From: Agromyces subbeticus DSM 16689 | Lineage (GTDB): Bacteria; Actinomycetota; Actinomycetes; Actinomycetales; Microbacteriaceae | Direction of reading: 5' to 3' | DNA: 64,000 bases | Assembly: GCF_000421565.1 (NCBI RefSeq) | Contig: NZ_ATXG01000001.1 | Span: 62,001 to 126,000 of the forward strand | In this document: positions 20,001 to 28,365 of the stretch, one piece after another | Layout of the letters: every line of letters begins with the position of its first letter | Numbering within the stretch: the first letter of the stretch is position 1 | The notes under the pieces: generated by a model | What the model was told of the DNA's origin: nothing | Database searches by the model: none | What the model saw: only the letters and a program-made list of their open reading frames with translations | Program-made: the position numbers and the translations under genes

Positions 20001-23000
20001 CGGCGCGATCTCCAACGGCAGCCCCGGCTACAAGCACTCGGTCATCGCGCCGAAGCCCGGCGGAGGCCTCAGCTCCGCCACCGGGTCCTACGAGTCGGTC
20101 TACGGCACGATCGCCACCGATTGGAAGCAGAACGGCACGGACTTCACGCTCGACGTCACGATTCCGGAGAACACCACCGCCACCGTCGTGCTTCCGTCGG
20201 GAACCCCGTGGGCCATCACCGAGAGCGGCCAAGCGGTGACGGATGCACCGGGCGTGACCCTCGGGGGCTCCGAGGCCGGCAGCACCTCGCTCGAGGTCGG
20301 CTCCGGCACCTACTCCTTCGCGGTCGACGGCGACGTGCTCGAACTGGGCGCGATCCTCGATGAGCTGGAGAAGACGACCGCGACGGTCGCAGAGCTGCAG
20401 GCGGCCGGTGACCTGACGAGCGAGCAGGCGGGCGACATCCGCGACTCCGTCGAAGAACTCACCGCCATCGCGCTCGAGGCCATCGAGCAGTTGGGCGACG
20501 GCGACCTCGACGAGGCCGTCGCGAGCCTCGCCGCCATGATCCACGGCGTCGAGGAACTCGAGTCGACGATCGGCGCGCACGAGCACGATGGGGCAACCGA
20601 GCAGGCGCTCAGCACGCGCATCGACGCACTCCGCGCCGCGCTGAGCGACGCGGTCGCCTCGATCGCCGGCGTGAGCACCGAACTGCGCGTGATCTCCGAG
20701 ATCGCCACCCCAGGCAGCACCGTTGCCGTCGAACTCGACGTGCACAACGCGTCGACCGTGCCGCTGCACGACGTCACGGCGGCGATCGTCGCGGCCGAGG
20801 GATGGACCCTGACACCGGATTCGGCTGAACTCGAACCCGAGATCGCCCCCGGCGCCACCACCGCACTCGCGTTCGAGGTGACCGTTCCCGACGACGCCGA
20901 ACCCGGCGACGAGGGATCGCTGCGAGCCACCACCGTCTTCGTGCGCGGTGACGACGAACTGCTCAGCGTCGCGACGACCAGCTTCGCGCTCAGCTCGCCG
21001 CTGACCATCGGCACCCCCGTGGTCACCCCGACCCCGGCCTCCGCCGACGGCCTCGCCACGGTCACCGTGCCGGTCACCAACAGCGGCGAATCGCCGGTGT
21101 TCACCGCCGTCGAGGCATCCGTGCCCACAGGCTGGAACGGTGCCCCGCGTTCGGCCCAGCAACTGGTGCCGGCGGGCGCGACGCTCGACTTCGTGCTCGA
21201 CGTCGCGGTGCCCATCACCGTGAGCGCCTACCGCGTCGAACTGCCGCTCACCGCGGTGCGCGGCGATGTCGTGATGGCGACTGGCTCGGCAACCCTCGTG
21301 CCCACGTTCGACACGGCCCAGTACGACCACGTCGATCTCGGCGCCGCGGCATCCGAGACCGCTCACAAGCTCACCGCCCACCCGAGCTCCAGCACGAGCA
21401 CCGAAGCCGGCCTCAGTCGGCGCTACTCGCACGGCGGGGTGCCGGGCTCGTGGTTCGAGTTCGACGTCGCGGTCGAGCCCGGCAAGCCGTTCGCGGTCGA
21501 GCTCGTCGAGACCTACGGCTCGACGTCGACCAAGCAGTACTCCATCTCGGCCAACGGTGTGCCCGTGCACTCGCGCGAGCACACCAGCGGCCCGGGCGTC
21601 GTCGGCTACTCCTTCACGGTCGACGACGCTGAGATCAGCGCTTCGGGAACCGTTCGACTGCGCTTCCAGCGCGGCGCCGACAACGCAAAGGGCGACCCGT
21701 CGATCGCCGACGTGCACGTGCTGCCCGTCAGCGTGATCGACCACGTCGACCTCGGTCACTCCTTCTCCGAGGCGCAGCACGGCATCGCGGCGTCGTCGAG
21801 CTCGGGCACCGCGCCCAACGAGGCGGGCCTGACCCGCCGCTACTCCGGTGTCACGACGCCCGGCTCGTACTTCGAGTTCGACGTCGCCATCGAGCAGGGG
21901 CAACCGTTCCTGATCCGGGCACGCGAGACCTACGACAAGGCGCAGACGAAGGACTACATCATCACGGTCGACGGCACCGTCGTCGACAACCGCACGATCG
22001 TGCGCACCGAGAACACGGTCGGCACCATGGACTACCAGGTGCTCGTCGACGACCCGGCGCTCACCGACGCGACGTCGGTGACCGTGCGCATGCAGAAGAC
22101 GCAGACGGGCCAGCAACTCTACGACCCCTCGGTCGCCGATGTCTGGATCCTGCCCGTCGCACCCGATGCCCAGGCTCCGGTCGTCTCCGCTTCGGTCGGC
22201 ACGGCGGTCACCGGTGCAGAGGGCTGGGCGCGCGGTGCCGCCACCGTCGAACTGAGCGCACAGGACAACCGCCCGGGCGCCGTCCAGATCGAGTACTCGG
22301 TCGACGGAGCGGAGTTCCTCGCCTACACGGAGCCGGTCGCGATCGGTGACGACGGCGTGCACGAGGTGAGCTTCCGGGCGACGGATGCCGCTGGCAACAC
22401 GAGCGCCGAGGCATCCGTGCCGGTGCGAATCGACCAGGCGGCCCCCGTCGCCGCGATCGCGATCACGCCGCCGGCGACTGCCGACGGCTGGCTCCCGCTC
22501 GGCTCGACGGCCACGCTGTCGGCGACGGACGCCACGAGTGGCGTCGCGGCGATCGAGTACCGCACCGGCGGTGCTGCATGGCAGACCGCCGCCGGCCCGA
22601 TCGAACTGCCGCACGGCGAGTACGCGCTCGAGTACCGGGCGAAGGATGTCGCCGGTAACGTCTCGGCGATCGCGAGCGAACCGGTGCGCGCCGACACGGC
22701 AGTTCCCGCGGTCGAGGCGAAGGTCTCAGGCACACCGGGCACCGGCGGATGGCTCGTGGAGAACGCGCGAGTCTCGCTGCTCGCCTCCGACGACGACAGC
22801 GGACTCGCCGCGGTCGAGTACCGCCTGAACGGCGCCGCGTGGCAGGCCTACACCGCGCCGGTCCCGGTCGACGACGGCGTGACGCTGTTCGAGTACCGCG
22901 TGAGCGACAAGGCCGGCAATGCGAGCGTGCAGGGCGACGTGACCGTGCGGGCCGACGGCGAGGCGCCCACGGTCTCTCCCGTCGAGCTCTCGGCGCAGCG

Positions 23001-23631
23001 CCTGCTCACGCTCGGCGGCAGTGATGCGGCATCCGGAATCACCCTCATCGAGTACGCGGCCGATGGCGCCGACGAATGGACCGGCTACGCCGGCCCGGTC
23101 ACGATCGGCACGCACTCGCAAGAGCTGCGCGTGCGGGTGACGGATGGCGCCGGGCACCGGAGCGAGGAGCTCGCGGTCGTGCTCGTCGGCGGAACCATCT
23201 CGGCGGATGCGGTCAAGCCTGGCGACACCGTCGGCGTCACGGGCGCCGGATTCGCTCCGGGTGAGACGGTCCGCATCGAGCTGCACTCCGATCCGGTGCT
23301 GCTCGACTCGGTGGTCGTCGACGAAGCCGGCACGTTCGCGGCGACCGTGACGGTGCCGACGACCTCGGCGCTCGGCGCCCACGAGATCGTGCTGCTCGGC
23401 TCGGAGTCGGGCAGCGATGTGCGATTCGCCCTGAGCGTCACCGCGAACGGTGTCGCGCCGGGCGCGGGCAGCGACACCGGCGCCGGCAGCACGTCCGACA
23501 TGGCGAAGACCGGGTTCGACGCGGCACCGATGCTGGTGCTCGGCGGCTTCGCGGCGCTCAGTGGCCTCGTGCTGCTGCTCGTCCGTCGCAGCCGTCGGAA
23601 CGAGGCACGAGTGCAGGAGACGAATCGATAG
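17008..23631 (+). CDS. Surface-anchored alpha-L-rhamnosidase, GH78 (second paralogue)
   Basis: A 2207-residue close paralogue of the preceding enzyme, nearly collinear over the whole catalytic part. Signal peptide (FARLGAIAAASALALALVL...ALAAGA), GH78 beta domains, acid region around Glu701 (DERMGWSGD) and base Glu963 (TTMWERWDS). It differs in carrying two consecutive DUF6805-like modules (~from 1440 and ~1577), then OmpL47-type repeats, a TIG-like domain and the sorting signal MAKTG (2165-2169) with TM helix and RRSRR tail. I chose GTG 17008, preceded by GATTGGA. GTG 16927 overlapping the previous stop is possible but gives a long non-signal N-terminus. Probably a tandem duplication followed by divergence. 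Confidence 0.87.
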   Translation: MHTDTTLPAAQSGGSGSGRFGFARLGAIAAASALALALVLTDGVTALAAGAADGIAVGTLKTDNRATPLGIGGEAPGLSWRLDADDDARGVVQSAYQVRVATSIDGLDGSTVWDSGKVESDQSVEVAYGGPALESQTRYHWQVRVWDGAGEESDWSAPSWFETGILDNSEWAGDWIGGPDPAGELARWTDYTVTADVTLKPGTAFGVYFRGTGVSSGSNGNAYMWQLNDEMPGVPRLRPHEKTNGGYSTTPEVRLTERGLAADVLKQRATVAITVTGSTIETRINDVLVDTRTDSSFAKGYIGFRTSASTTALESVVVHSLAVTTPTATLLDTDFSTGNPLAGGTLVAGGLEVSGNKDFLVAQNTDQPLLRKEFTVDADKTVDRVRVYATARGIYELSLNGAKVGDLELAPGWTDYHSRIAFQTYDVTDQIAAGENTIGAMLAPGWYSGRLAHVGNHNYGDRNSLIAQLRVDYTDGSHEIIASDDTWKTASGPYAAADLIDGESYKAANSRAGWNANGYDDSGWSTPWVAPSETEKLEPQTEEPVRVTGTRPALERTEPTPGAHVYDVGQNMVGVANMKLTGLAGSTVRIRYAEELNPDGTVYVANLRSAKATDYYTFAADGTVEYEPKFTFHGFRYIEITGVTAAPELADVTGVVWGSDLDFIGELSTSSAMLNQLQSNITWGQRGNFLSIPTDTPARDERMGWSGDINVFAPTASFNMDSLNFLSKWLVDLQDGQAANGDYHGVAPYTGNLACCGGGTGWSDAGITVPWVLWQSYGSTKQIREGYASMTKYMDYLATSYPTMVRGSSYADWLNLDDPTPGDVLGTAYYAYVAQLMSEMAEAIGEDGDAEHYAELADRGAEVFADRFIADDGTISGDSQAGYAVALGMKLVPAAQREAVAAQFLETLERRDFHLATGFLGTPWLVPALSESDHLDEAYRLLMNDTFPSWGYEVAMGATTMWERWDSIKPDGSFGDVSMNSFNHYAYGAIGDWMYRNIGAISNGSPGYKHSVIAPKPGGGLSSATGSYESVYGTIATDWKQNGTDFTLDVTIPENTTATVVLPSGTPWAITESGQAVTDAPGVTLGGSEAGSTSLEVGSGTYSFAVDGDVLELGAILDELEKTTATVAELQAAGDLTSEQAGDIRDSVEELTAIALEAIEQLGDGDLDEAVASLAAMIHGVEELESTIGAHEHDGATEQALSTRIDALRAALSDAVASIAGVSTELRVISEIATPGSTVAVELDVHNASTVPLHDVTAAIVAAEGWTLTPDSAELEPEIAPGATTALAFEVTVPDDAEPGDEGSLRATTVFVRGDDELLSVATTSFALSSPLTIGTPVVTPTPASADGLATVTVPVTNSGESPVFTAVEASVPTGWNGAPRSAQQLVPAGATLDFVLDVAVPITVSAYRVELPLTAVRGDVVMATGSATLVPTFDTAQYDHVDLGAAASETAHKLTAHPSSSTSTEAGLSRRYSHGGVPGSWFEFDVAVEPGKPFAVELVETYGSTSTKQYSISANGVPVHSREHTSGPGVVGYSFTVDDAEISASGTVRLRFQRGADNAKGDPSIADVHVLPVSVIDHVDLGHSFSEAQHGIAASSSSGTAPNEAGLTRRYSGVTTPGSYFEFDVAIEQGQPFLIRARETYDKAQTKDYIITVDGTVVDNRTIVRTENTVGTMDYQVLVDDPALTDATSVTVRMQKTQTGQQLYDPSVADVWILPVAPDAQAPVVSASVGTAVTGAEGWARGAATVELSAQDNRPGAVQIEYSVDGAEFLAYTEPVAIGDDGVHEVSFRATDAAGNTSAEASVPVRIDQAAPVAAIAITPPATADGWLPLGSTATLSATDATSGVAAIEYRTGGAAWQTAAGPIELPHGEYALEYRAKDVAGNVSAIASEPVRADTAVPAVEAKVSGTPGTGGWLVENARVSLLASDDDSGLAAVEYRLNGAAWQAYTAPVPVDDGVTLFEYRVSDKAGNASVQGDVTVRADGEAPTVSPVELSAQRLLTLGGSDAASGITLIEYAADGADEWTGYAGPVTIGTHSQELRVRVTDGAGHRSEELAVVLVGGTISADAVKPGDTVGVTGAGFAPGETVRIELHSDPVLLDSVVVDEAGTFAATVTVPTTSALGAHEIVLLGSESGSDVRFALSVTANGVAPGAGSDTGAGSTSDMAKTGFDAAPMLVLGGFAALSGLVLLLVRRSRRNEARVQETNR

Positions 23632-23674
23632 GTGCTGTAGAGACGTTCGCTCCATCAACGACGATTGGAATGCA

Positions 23675-26600
23675 GTGCGCTTCACGACTCCCTCCTTCAT
23701 CCGGCCGCTCGTATCGGTCGTACTCGCCTCGACGCTCCTGGCCGGCTTCGCCGTGCTCGGTACCACCGCGCCGGCAGCTGCGCTCGCTCCGGCCGCTGTC
23801 GACCGCGGGGTGGCCTCGGCCGTCAACGCGGCCGACCCGGCCGCGGCGGACGACGATTGGTTCACCTCGTGGGCGCAGTCGCAGGACCGACGGTCCGGCA
23901 ACACGTTCACGAATCAGACCTTCCGCATGATCACGCACCTGAGCCAGGGCGGTGACGCGGTTCGGATCCGCCTCCAGAACCAGTACGGCACCGCGCCGAT
24001 CACGATCGATGCGGCGGCCGTCGCGGTGAGTGCGGCGGGCGCGGCGACGGTGGATGGCACGAACCGCCCCCTGGCGTTCGCCGGCCTGCCCAGCGTGACC
24101 ATTCCGGCGGGCGGCGAGGTCTGGAGCGACTCCGTCGAGCTCGAGACGATGGCGCAGGACGACATCGCGGTGAGCATGTACCTCAAGGCGCCGACGGTGC
24201 CGAGCCTGCACAGCTACCCGTACCGCGACAACTACGTCTCCGCCGCGGGATCGGGCAACCAGACCACCGACGCATCCGGCGCACCGTTCGCCGAGAAGAT
24301 GGCCTGGACCTACCTCGTGAGCGCCGTCGACGTGCACAACACCGAGCTGCTCGGCACGGTCGTGCCGTACGGCAGCTCGGTGGTCGACGGCGAGGGCAGC
24401 CAGAACTGCGGACCAGGATGCACCAGGACCGGCACGGATCGTCGCTGGTCGGATGAGTTGGCGCGTCGCATCAACAGCGAGCTCCCGGCCGATGCGCAGT
24501 ACGCCGTCGCCAACGCGGGCATCGCCGGCACGACCAGTGCACCGAGCTGCGCAGGCGGCGGCAACGACGGCGTCAACCGTTTGGAACGCGATGTGCTCGC
24601 GCTGCACGGAGTGACCGCGGTCATCTTCTACTACGGCACGAACGATCTGTCGAACAACTGCAGCAGCGCGACGATTCTCGCGAGCTATCAGGACATCTTC
24701 GCCAAGCTCAGAGACGCCGGAATCAAGGTGTACGTCACCCCGATCACCCCGCGACCCTCGTACACCGCCCCGCAGAACGCCGTGCGGAGCGCCGTCAACG
24801 CCTTCGTCAGGGAGTCGGGCGACTGCAGCGGCACGTGCGACGGCGTGCTCGACTTCGATGAGGTGCTGAAGGATCGGGCGAGCCCGAACATCATCTTCCC
24901 GCCGTACGACACGGGCGACGGCACGCACGCCAACGTCGCGGGTCAGCAGGCCATCGCCAACAGCATCTCGCTGCCGCTCATCGCCTCGCCGGCGACCAAG
25001 ACGTTCTCGATCTACGACTTCGAAGACGGATTCCAGGGCTGGCGGGCCGGTTCGGGCGTCGGAGCCGTGGAGTGGGCCCGCAGCTTCGCGAACGGTCCGA
25101 AGACGCCGTTCTCCGGAAAGCGGGTGATGGATGCGTTGTCGGCCGCCGTCCCCGCGGACACGATGCGATCGGTGTTCGTCGAGCCGCCGCATCCGCTCGA
25201 TCTCAGCGAGGCGACCGAGCTGGTGGCGCAGCTCGACTCGTGGGGCGGGTTGGGCGGAAGCACCACCTACGAGGCCACGATCACCCTGACCGGCGCCGAT
25301 GGCGACGAACTCACCGACACCTTCCCGATCACGCCCGATGCGTGGAACACGCTGGCCCTCGACGTCTCCGACTGGGCGCCGCGCACCGCGGTGAGCCGCC
25401 TCGAGATCGGGTTCCGTGCGCCCGGCACCTCGCGGCTCTGGGTGCCGCACTTCCAGATCGACGACGTCACCTGGACGACGACGGACACCGGCACGCCCGG
25501 CGAATCCGCAGCACCGACCTCGTGCGACTCGGCCGCCGTGGCCGATGGTCAGCAGCCGGTGCTGCAGCTGCAGCTCGGCGTCGACTCGACGTGGCCGGGC
25601 AGGCGCCCGGACTACGCCTTCGACGGTCTCGACGCCGTGCAGAACGGTTTCGACCGAGTGGGGTACTGCCTCGAGACGGCCGGCGGCACCGGCGATCGGT
25701 GGGCCTGGGCGGGGATGGATTCGTTCACCGACGATCCGAGCCTGCTCGGTCTGCACACCATTCCGGGGCAGGTCTCGCAGCAGCGCGTCACCGATCTCGA
25801 CGTCGCCTCGAACGTCGCCGGCGTGGCGACCGGTGAGAACCTCACCGGGTGGCTCGAGCACTGGCCGAACACCTACCTGACCCACCGCAGCGGTCAGGTG
25901 CAGGGCGCGACGAGCGGGCGATACGACGCCGATGACCAGCCGATCACCGGGTGGCACGGCTCCTTCCAGATCCACCGCGTGAATGAGCAACCCGGGGATG
26001 ACGAGACGCCGCGCACCATCATGGCGGTCAACAACTTCACCGGCCCCGGAGCCCTCGCGGTCGGCCTCGGCGACGCCCCGGCAGGCGGACCGACCGAGGC
26101 GGACTGGACCTTCGCCGCGAACGCCGGCGATTTCTCGAGTCGCACCCTGACGGTGTTCGCGCGTCCTGCGGTGGTCACCCTGACCGATGCGCCGCAGGAT
26201 CGGCAACTGATCGCGCGCGACGCCGACAACGGCGCGAACGTGCTGATCGCGGGCGCCGCGGATGCCGCCGTGGATTCCGTGCGGTTGTCGTCGACCAGCG
26301 AGGGCGAGACCGTGCAGCAGGAGAGCTCGGAGTCGTCGTTCTCCTTCGACACCCGCATCACGGCGGGCCTGCACGACTACGACTTCCTCTTGGAGGCGCA
26401 GGTCGACGGCGACTGGCGCGAGGTCGGGCGCTGGACGCACGTCGTCTCGGGCGATGTCTTCGTGATCCAGGGCCAGTCGAATGCGGAAGCCGCTGCCTGG
26501 GAGAACGGTTCGGATTCCAGTACCGGCAACCAATCACCATGGGTGCGCTCGTTCGGCACGACGTCGTGGAATTCCGACACGTCTCGCGGCAACCGCGCCT

Positions 26601-28318
26601 GGCAGTACGCCTACGGCGACATGACGTCGCCGAACAAGGGCGAGGTCACCAATGCGGGAATGGTCGGTCAGTGGGGCATGCGCATGGGCGGCATCCTCTC
26701 GCAGGAGCTGCAGGTGCCGGTCGCGATCTTCAACGGTGCGCACGGTGGCCAGCGGATCGGGTTCTTCCAGCGCAACGATGCCGATTCCAACGATGCCGGC
26801 ACGAACTACGGCCGGCTCCGCGAGCGACTCGAGGCCGCGGGCGTGCTCGCGGACGTGAAAGCGGTGCTCTGGTACCAGGGCCAGGCCGAGTACGGCGACA
26901 CCGCCACCCACATCGCAGGCTTCACGTCGCTGCTCGAGGATTGGAAGAGCGAGCTGGGCTCGAACCTGGCAGACGGGTCGAAGTACTACGCATTCCAGAT
27001 CCGAGGCTCGTGCAGTGGCGCCGGAGATGCCGCCCGCGAAGACGACATCGGCCTTCGCGAGGCGCAGCGGAACCTCTCGCGCACGCTCGGCGTGACGGTG
27101 CTCTCCACCACCGGATTGTCGAACCACGACGGGTGCCACTTCGGATATCAGGACGGCTATGAGAAGCTCGGCGAACAGGCCACTTCCGTGCTGCTTCGCG
27201 ATCTGTACGAAGGCCCGAATGATGGAGTGGCCGCTCCCGACCCGGTCGCCGCGGCTGCGTCATCCGCATCGAGCACCGAATTCACGATCCAGCTCGACTC
27301 GACGACCGATGCTCTGACCGTCGACGCTGCGATCAACTCGAAGGGCGACTTCGTCCTGCGCGGTTCCGCAGCGCGGGTGAAGGACGTGACGTACGTCGAC
27401 GGAGGGAAGCTCCTCGTCACGCTGACGGGAGCGATCGGTGCCCAAGGCACGATCTCCTACCTCTCCCACTACGGCTCGGGCCCGATGATTCGAACGTCGC
27501 GCGATGTCGGACTGCTCGCCTTCGACCGGCTGCCCGTCGCGGTCGGCGCCGCCGCGCCGCAATTGCTGGATTCGCTTCCTGCAGCGGTCGCCGGCGTCGC
27601 GTACTCGACCCCATTGGGTGCCGCGGGAACGGATGGCGCGCGGTACACCGTGACGGATGGCGCTCTCCCGGCCGGCTTCGCACTCGACCGGATCACGGGG
27701 GAGTTGGCCGGCACCTCGACGGTTGCCGACTCGACGACGTTCACGATTCGGATGGACTCGGCGGCAGGCACGAGCAGCCGAGAACTCGCATTGGTCGTCG
27801 CACCGGCGCCTGCTGCCGAGCTGAAGGTGTCAGCGGATTCGCTGACGTCGACGGTGGGCGGCAGCGTTCGGATCAGCGTCACCGGTGACGACGCGTTCGG
27901 CAACGATCTCGGGGATCTCACGACCGAGGCCGTGTTGACGAGCGACCAGCCGGGCGACGTGATCGCCGGTGACCGGGTCACGTTCACCCACGCCAGCCCG
28001 CACGTGATCACCGCGACGGTGGGCGAAGCGTCCGCATCGGTCAGCATCGAGGTGTCCGAGGCAGGTCCCGGTGACCCGGGCGGTCCCGGTGACCCCGGCG
28101 GTCCCGGTGACCCCGGCGGTCCCGGTGCTGGATCCGGTGATCCCGGTGTGAAGCCGGGTGCACCGACCACTGGCGACGGGGGCACGTCCGATCTTGCGAC
28201 GAGCGGAGTCGACGCGACACCGTTGCTGGTGCTCGGCGGCCTCGTCGCCCTCGGCGGGCTCGTGCTGCTCGTCGTTCGCCGCCGCCGCGGCGACTCTGTT
28301 CCGGGCGACCTCCGATAG
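23675..28318 (+). CDS. Two-headed secreted esterase: SGNH/GDSL hydrolase plus SASA (sialate O-acetylesterase-like) domain
   Basis: 1547 residues. Signal peptide (SVVLASTLLAGFAVLGTTAPAAALA). The N-terminal SGNH hydrolase has the nucleophile in PYGSSVVDG (Ser235), YYGTNDL (block III Asn) and D415/H418 in GDGTHAN. A jelly-roll-like carbohydrate-binding segment (FEDGFQGWRAG...) follows. The second esterase is a SASA/CE6-like domain with IQGQSNA (Ser935), WYQGQAEYG and D1152/H1155 in HDGCHFG. Then a putative Ig domain, an 18-bp-repeat-encoded Gly/Pro/Asp linker, and the sorting end LATSG (1507-1511) with TM and RRRR. Inference: removes O-acetyl groups from rhamnose-rich glycans so the flanking rhamnosidases can act. 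GTG 23675 is preceded by GATTGGA. Confidence 0.82.
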   Translation: MRFTTPSFIRPLVSVVLASTLLAGFAVLGTTAPAAALAPAAVDRGVASAVNAADPAAADDDWFTSWAQSQDRRSGNTFTNQTFRMITHLSQGGDAVRIRLQNQYGTAPITIDAAAVAVSAAGAATVDGTNRPLAFAGLPSVTIPAGGEVWSDSVELETMAQDDIAVSMYLKAPTVPSLHSYPYRDNYVSAAGSGNQTTDASGAPFAEKMAWTYLVSAVDVHNTELLGTVVPYGSSVVDGEGSQNCGPGCTRTGTDRRWSDELARRINSELPADAQYAVANAGIAGTTSAPSCAGGGNDGVNRLERDVLALHGVTAVIFYYGTNDLSNNCSSATILASYQDIFAKLRDAGIKVYVTPITPRPSYTAPQNAVRSAVNAFVRESGDCSGTCDGVLDFDEVLKDRASPNIIFPPYDTGDGTHANVAGQQAIANSISLPLIASPATKTFSIYDFEDGFQGWRAGSGVGAVEWARSFANGPKTPFSGKRVMDALSAAVPADTMRSVFVEPPHPLDLSEATELVAQLDSWGGLGGSTTYEATITLTGADGDELTDTFPITPDAWNTLALDVSDWAPRTAVSRLEIGFRAPGTSRLWVPHFQIDDVTWTTTDTGTPGESAAPTSCDSAAVADGQQPVLQLQLGVDSTWPGRRPDYAFDGLDAVQNGFDRVGYCLETAGGTGDRWAWAGMDSFTDDPSLLGLHTIPGQVSQQRVTDLDVASNVAGVATGENLTGWLEHWPNTYLTHRSGQVQGATSGRYDADDQPITGWHGSFQIHRVNEQPGDDETPRTIMAVNNFTGPGALAVGLGDAPAGGPTEADWTFAANAGDFSSRTLTVFARPAVVTLTDAPQDRQLIARDADNGANVLIAGAADAAVDSVRLSSTSEGETVQQESSESSFSFDTRITAGLHDYDFLLEAQVDGDWREVGRWTHVVSGDVFVIQGQSNAEAAAWENGSDSSTGNQSPWVRSFGTTSWNSDTSRGNRAWQYAYGDMTSPNKGEVTNAGMVGQWGMRMGGILSQELQVPVAIFNGAHGGQRIGFFQRNDADSNDAGTNYGRLRERLEAAGVLADVKAVLWYQGQAEYGDTATHIAGFTSLLEDWKSELGSNLADGSKYYAFQIRGSCSGAGDAAREDDIGLREAQRNLSRTLGVTVLSTTGLSNHDGCHFGYQDGYEKLGEQATSVLLRDLYEGPNDGVAAPDPVAAAASSASSTEFTIQLDSTTDALTVDAAINSKGDFVLRGSAARVKDVTYVDGGKLLVTLTGAIGAQGTISYLSHYGSGPMIRTSRDVGLLAFDRLPVAVGAAAPQLLDSLPAAVAGVAYSTPLGAAGTDGARYTVTDGALPAGFALDRITGELAGTSTVADSTTFTIRMDSAAGTSSRELALVVAPAPAAELKVSADSLTSTVGGSVRISVTGDDAFGNDLGDLTTEAVLTSDQPGDVIAGDRVTFTHASPHVITATVGEASASVSIEVSEAGPGDPGGPGDPGGPGDPGGPGAGSGDPGVKPGAPTTGDGGTSDLATSGVDATPLLVLGGLVALGGLVLLVVRRRRGDSVPGDLR
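28064..28135 (+). repeat. 18-bp tandem repeat encoding a Gly-Pro-Gly-Asp-Pro-Gly linker
   Basis: Three near-perfect 18-bp units GGTCCCGGTGACCCCGGC starting at 28064, 28082 and 28100, with a degenerate fourth. They encode GPGDPG repeats just before the sorting signal and likely act as a cell-wall-spanning spacer. Confidence 0.85.
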
Positions 28319-28365
28319 GCCGCGGTCGCCCCGTTTCTCCCCGTTTGATGATTGGACAACCGCTC

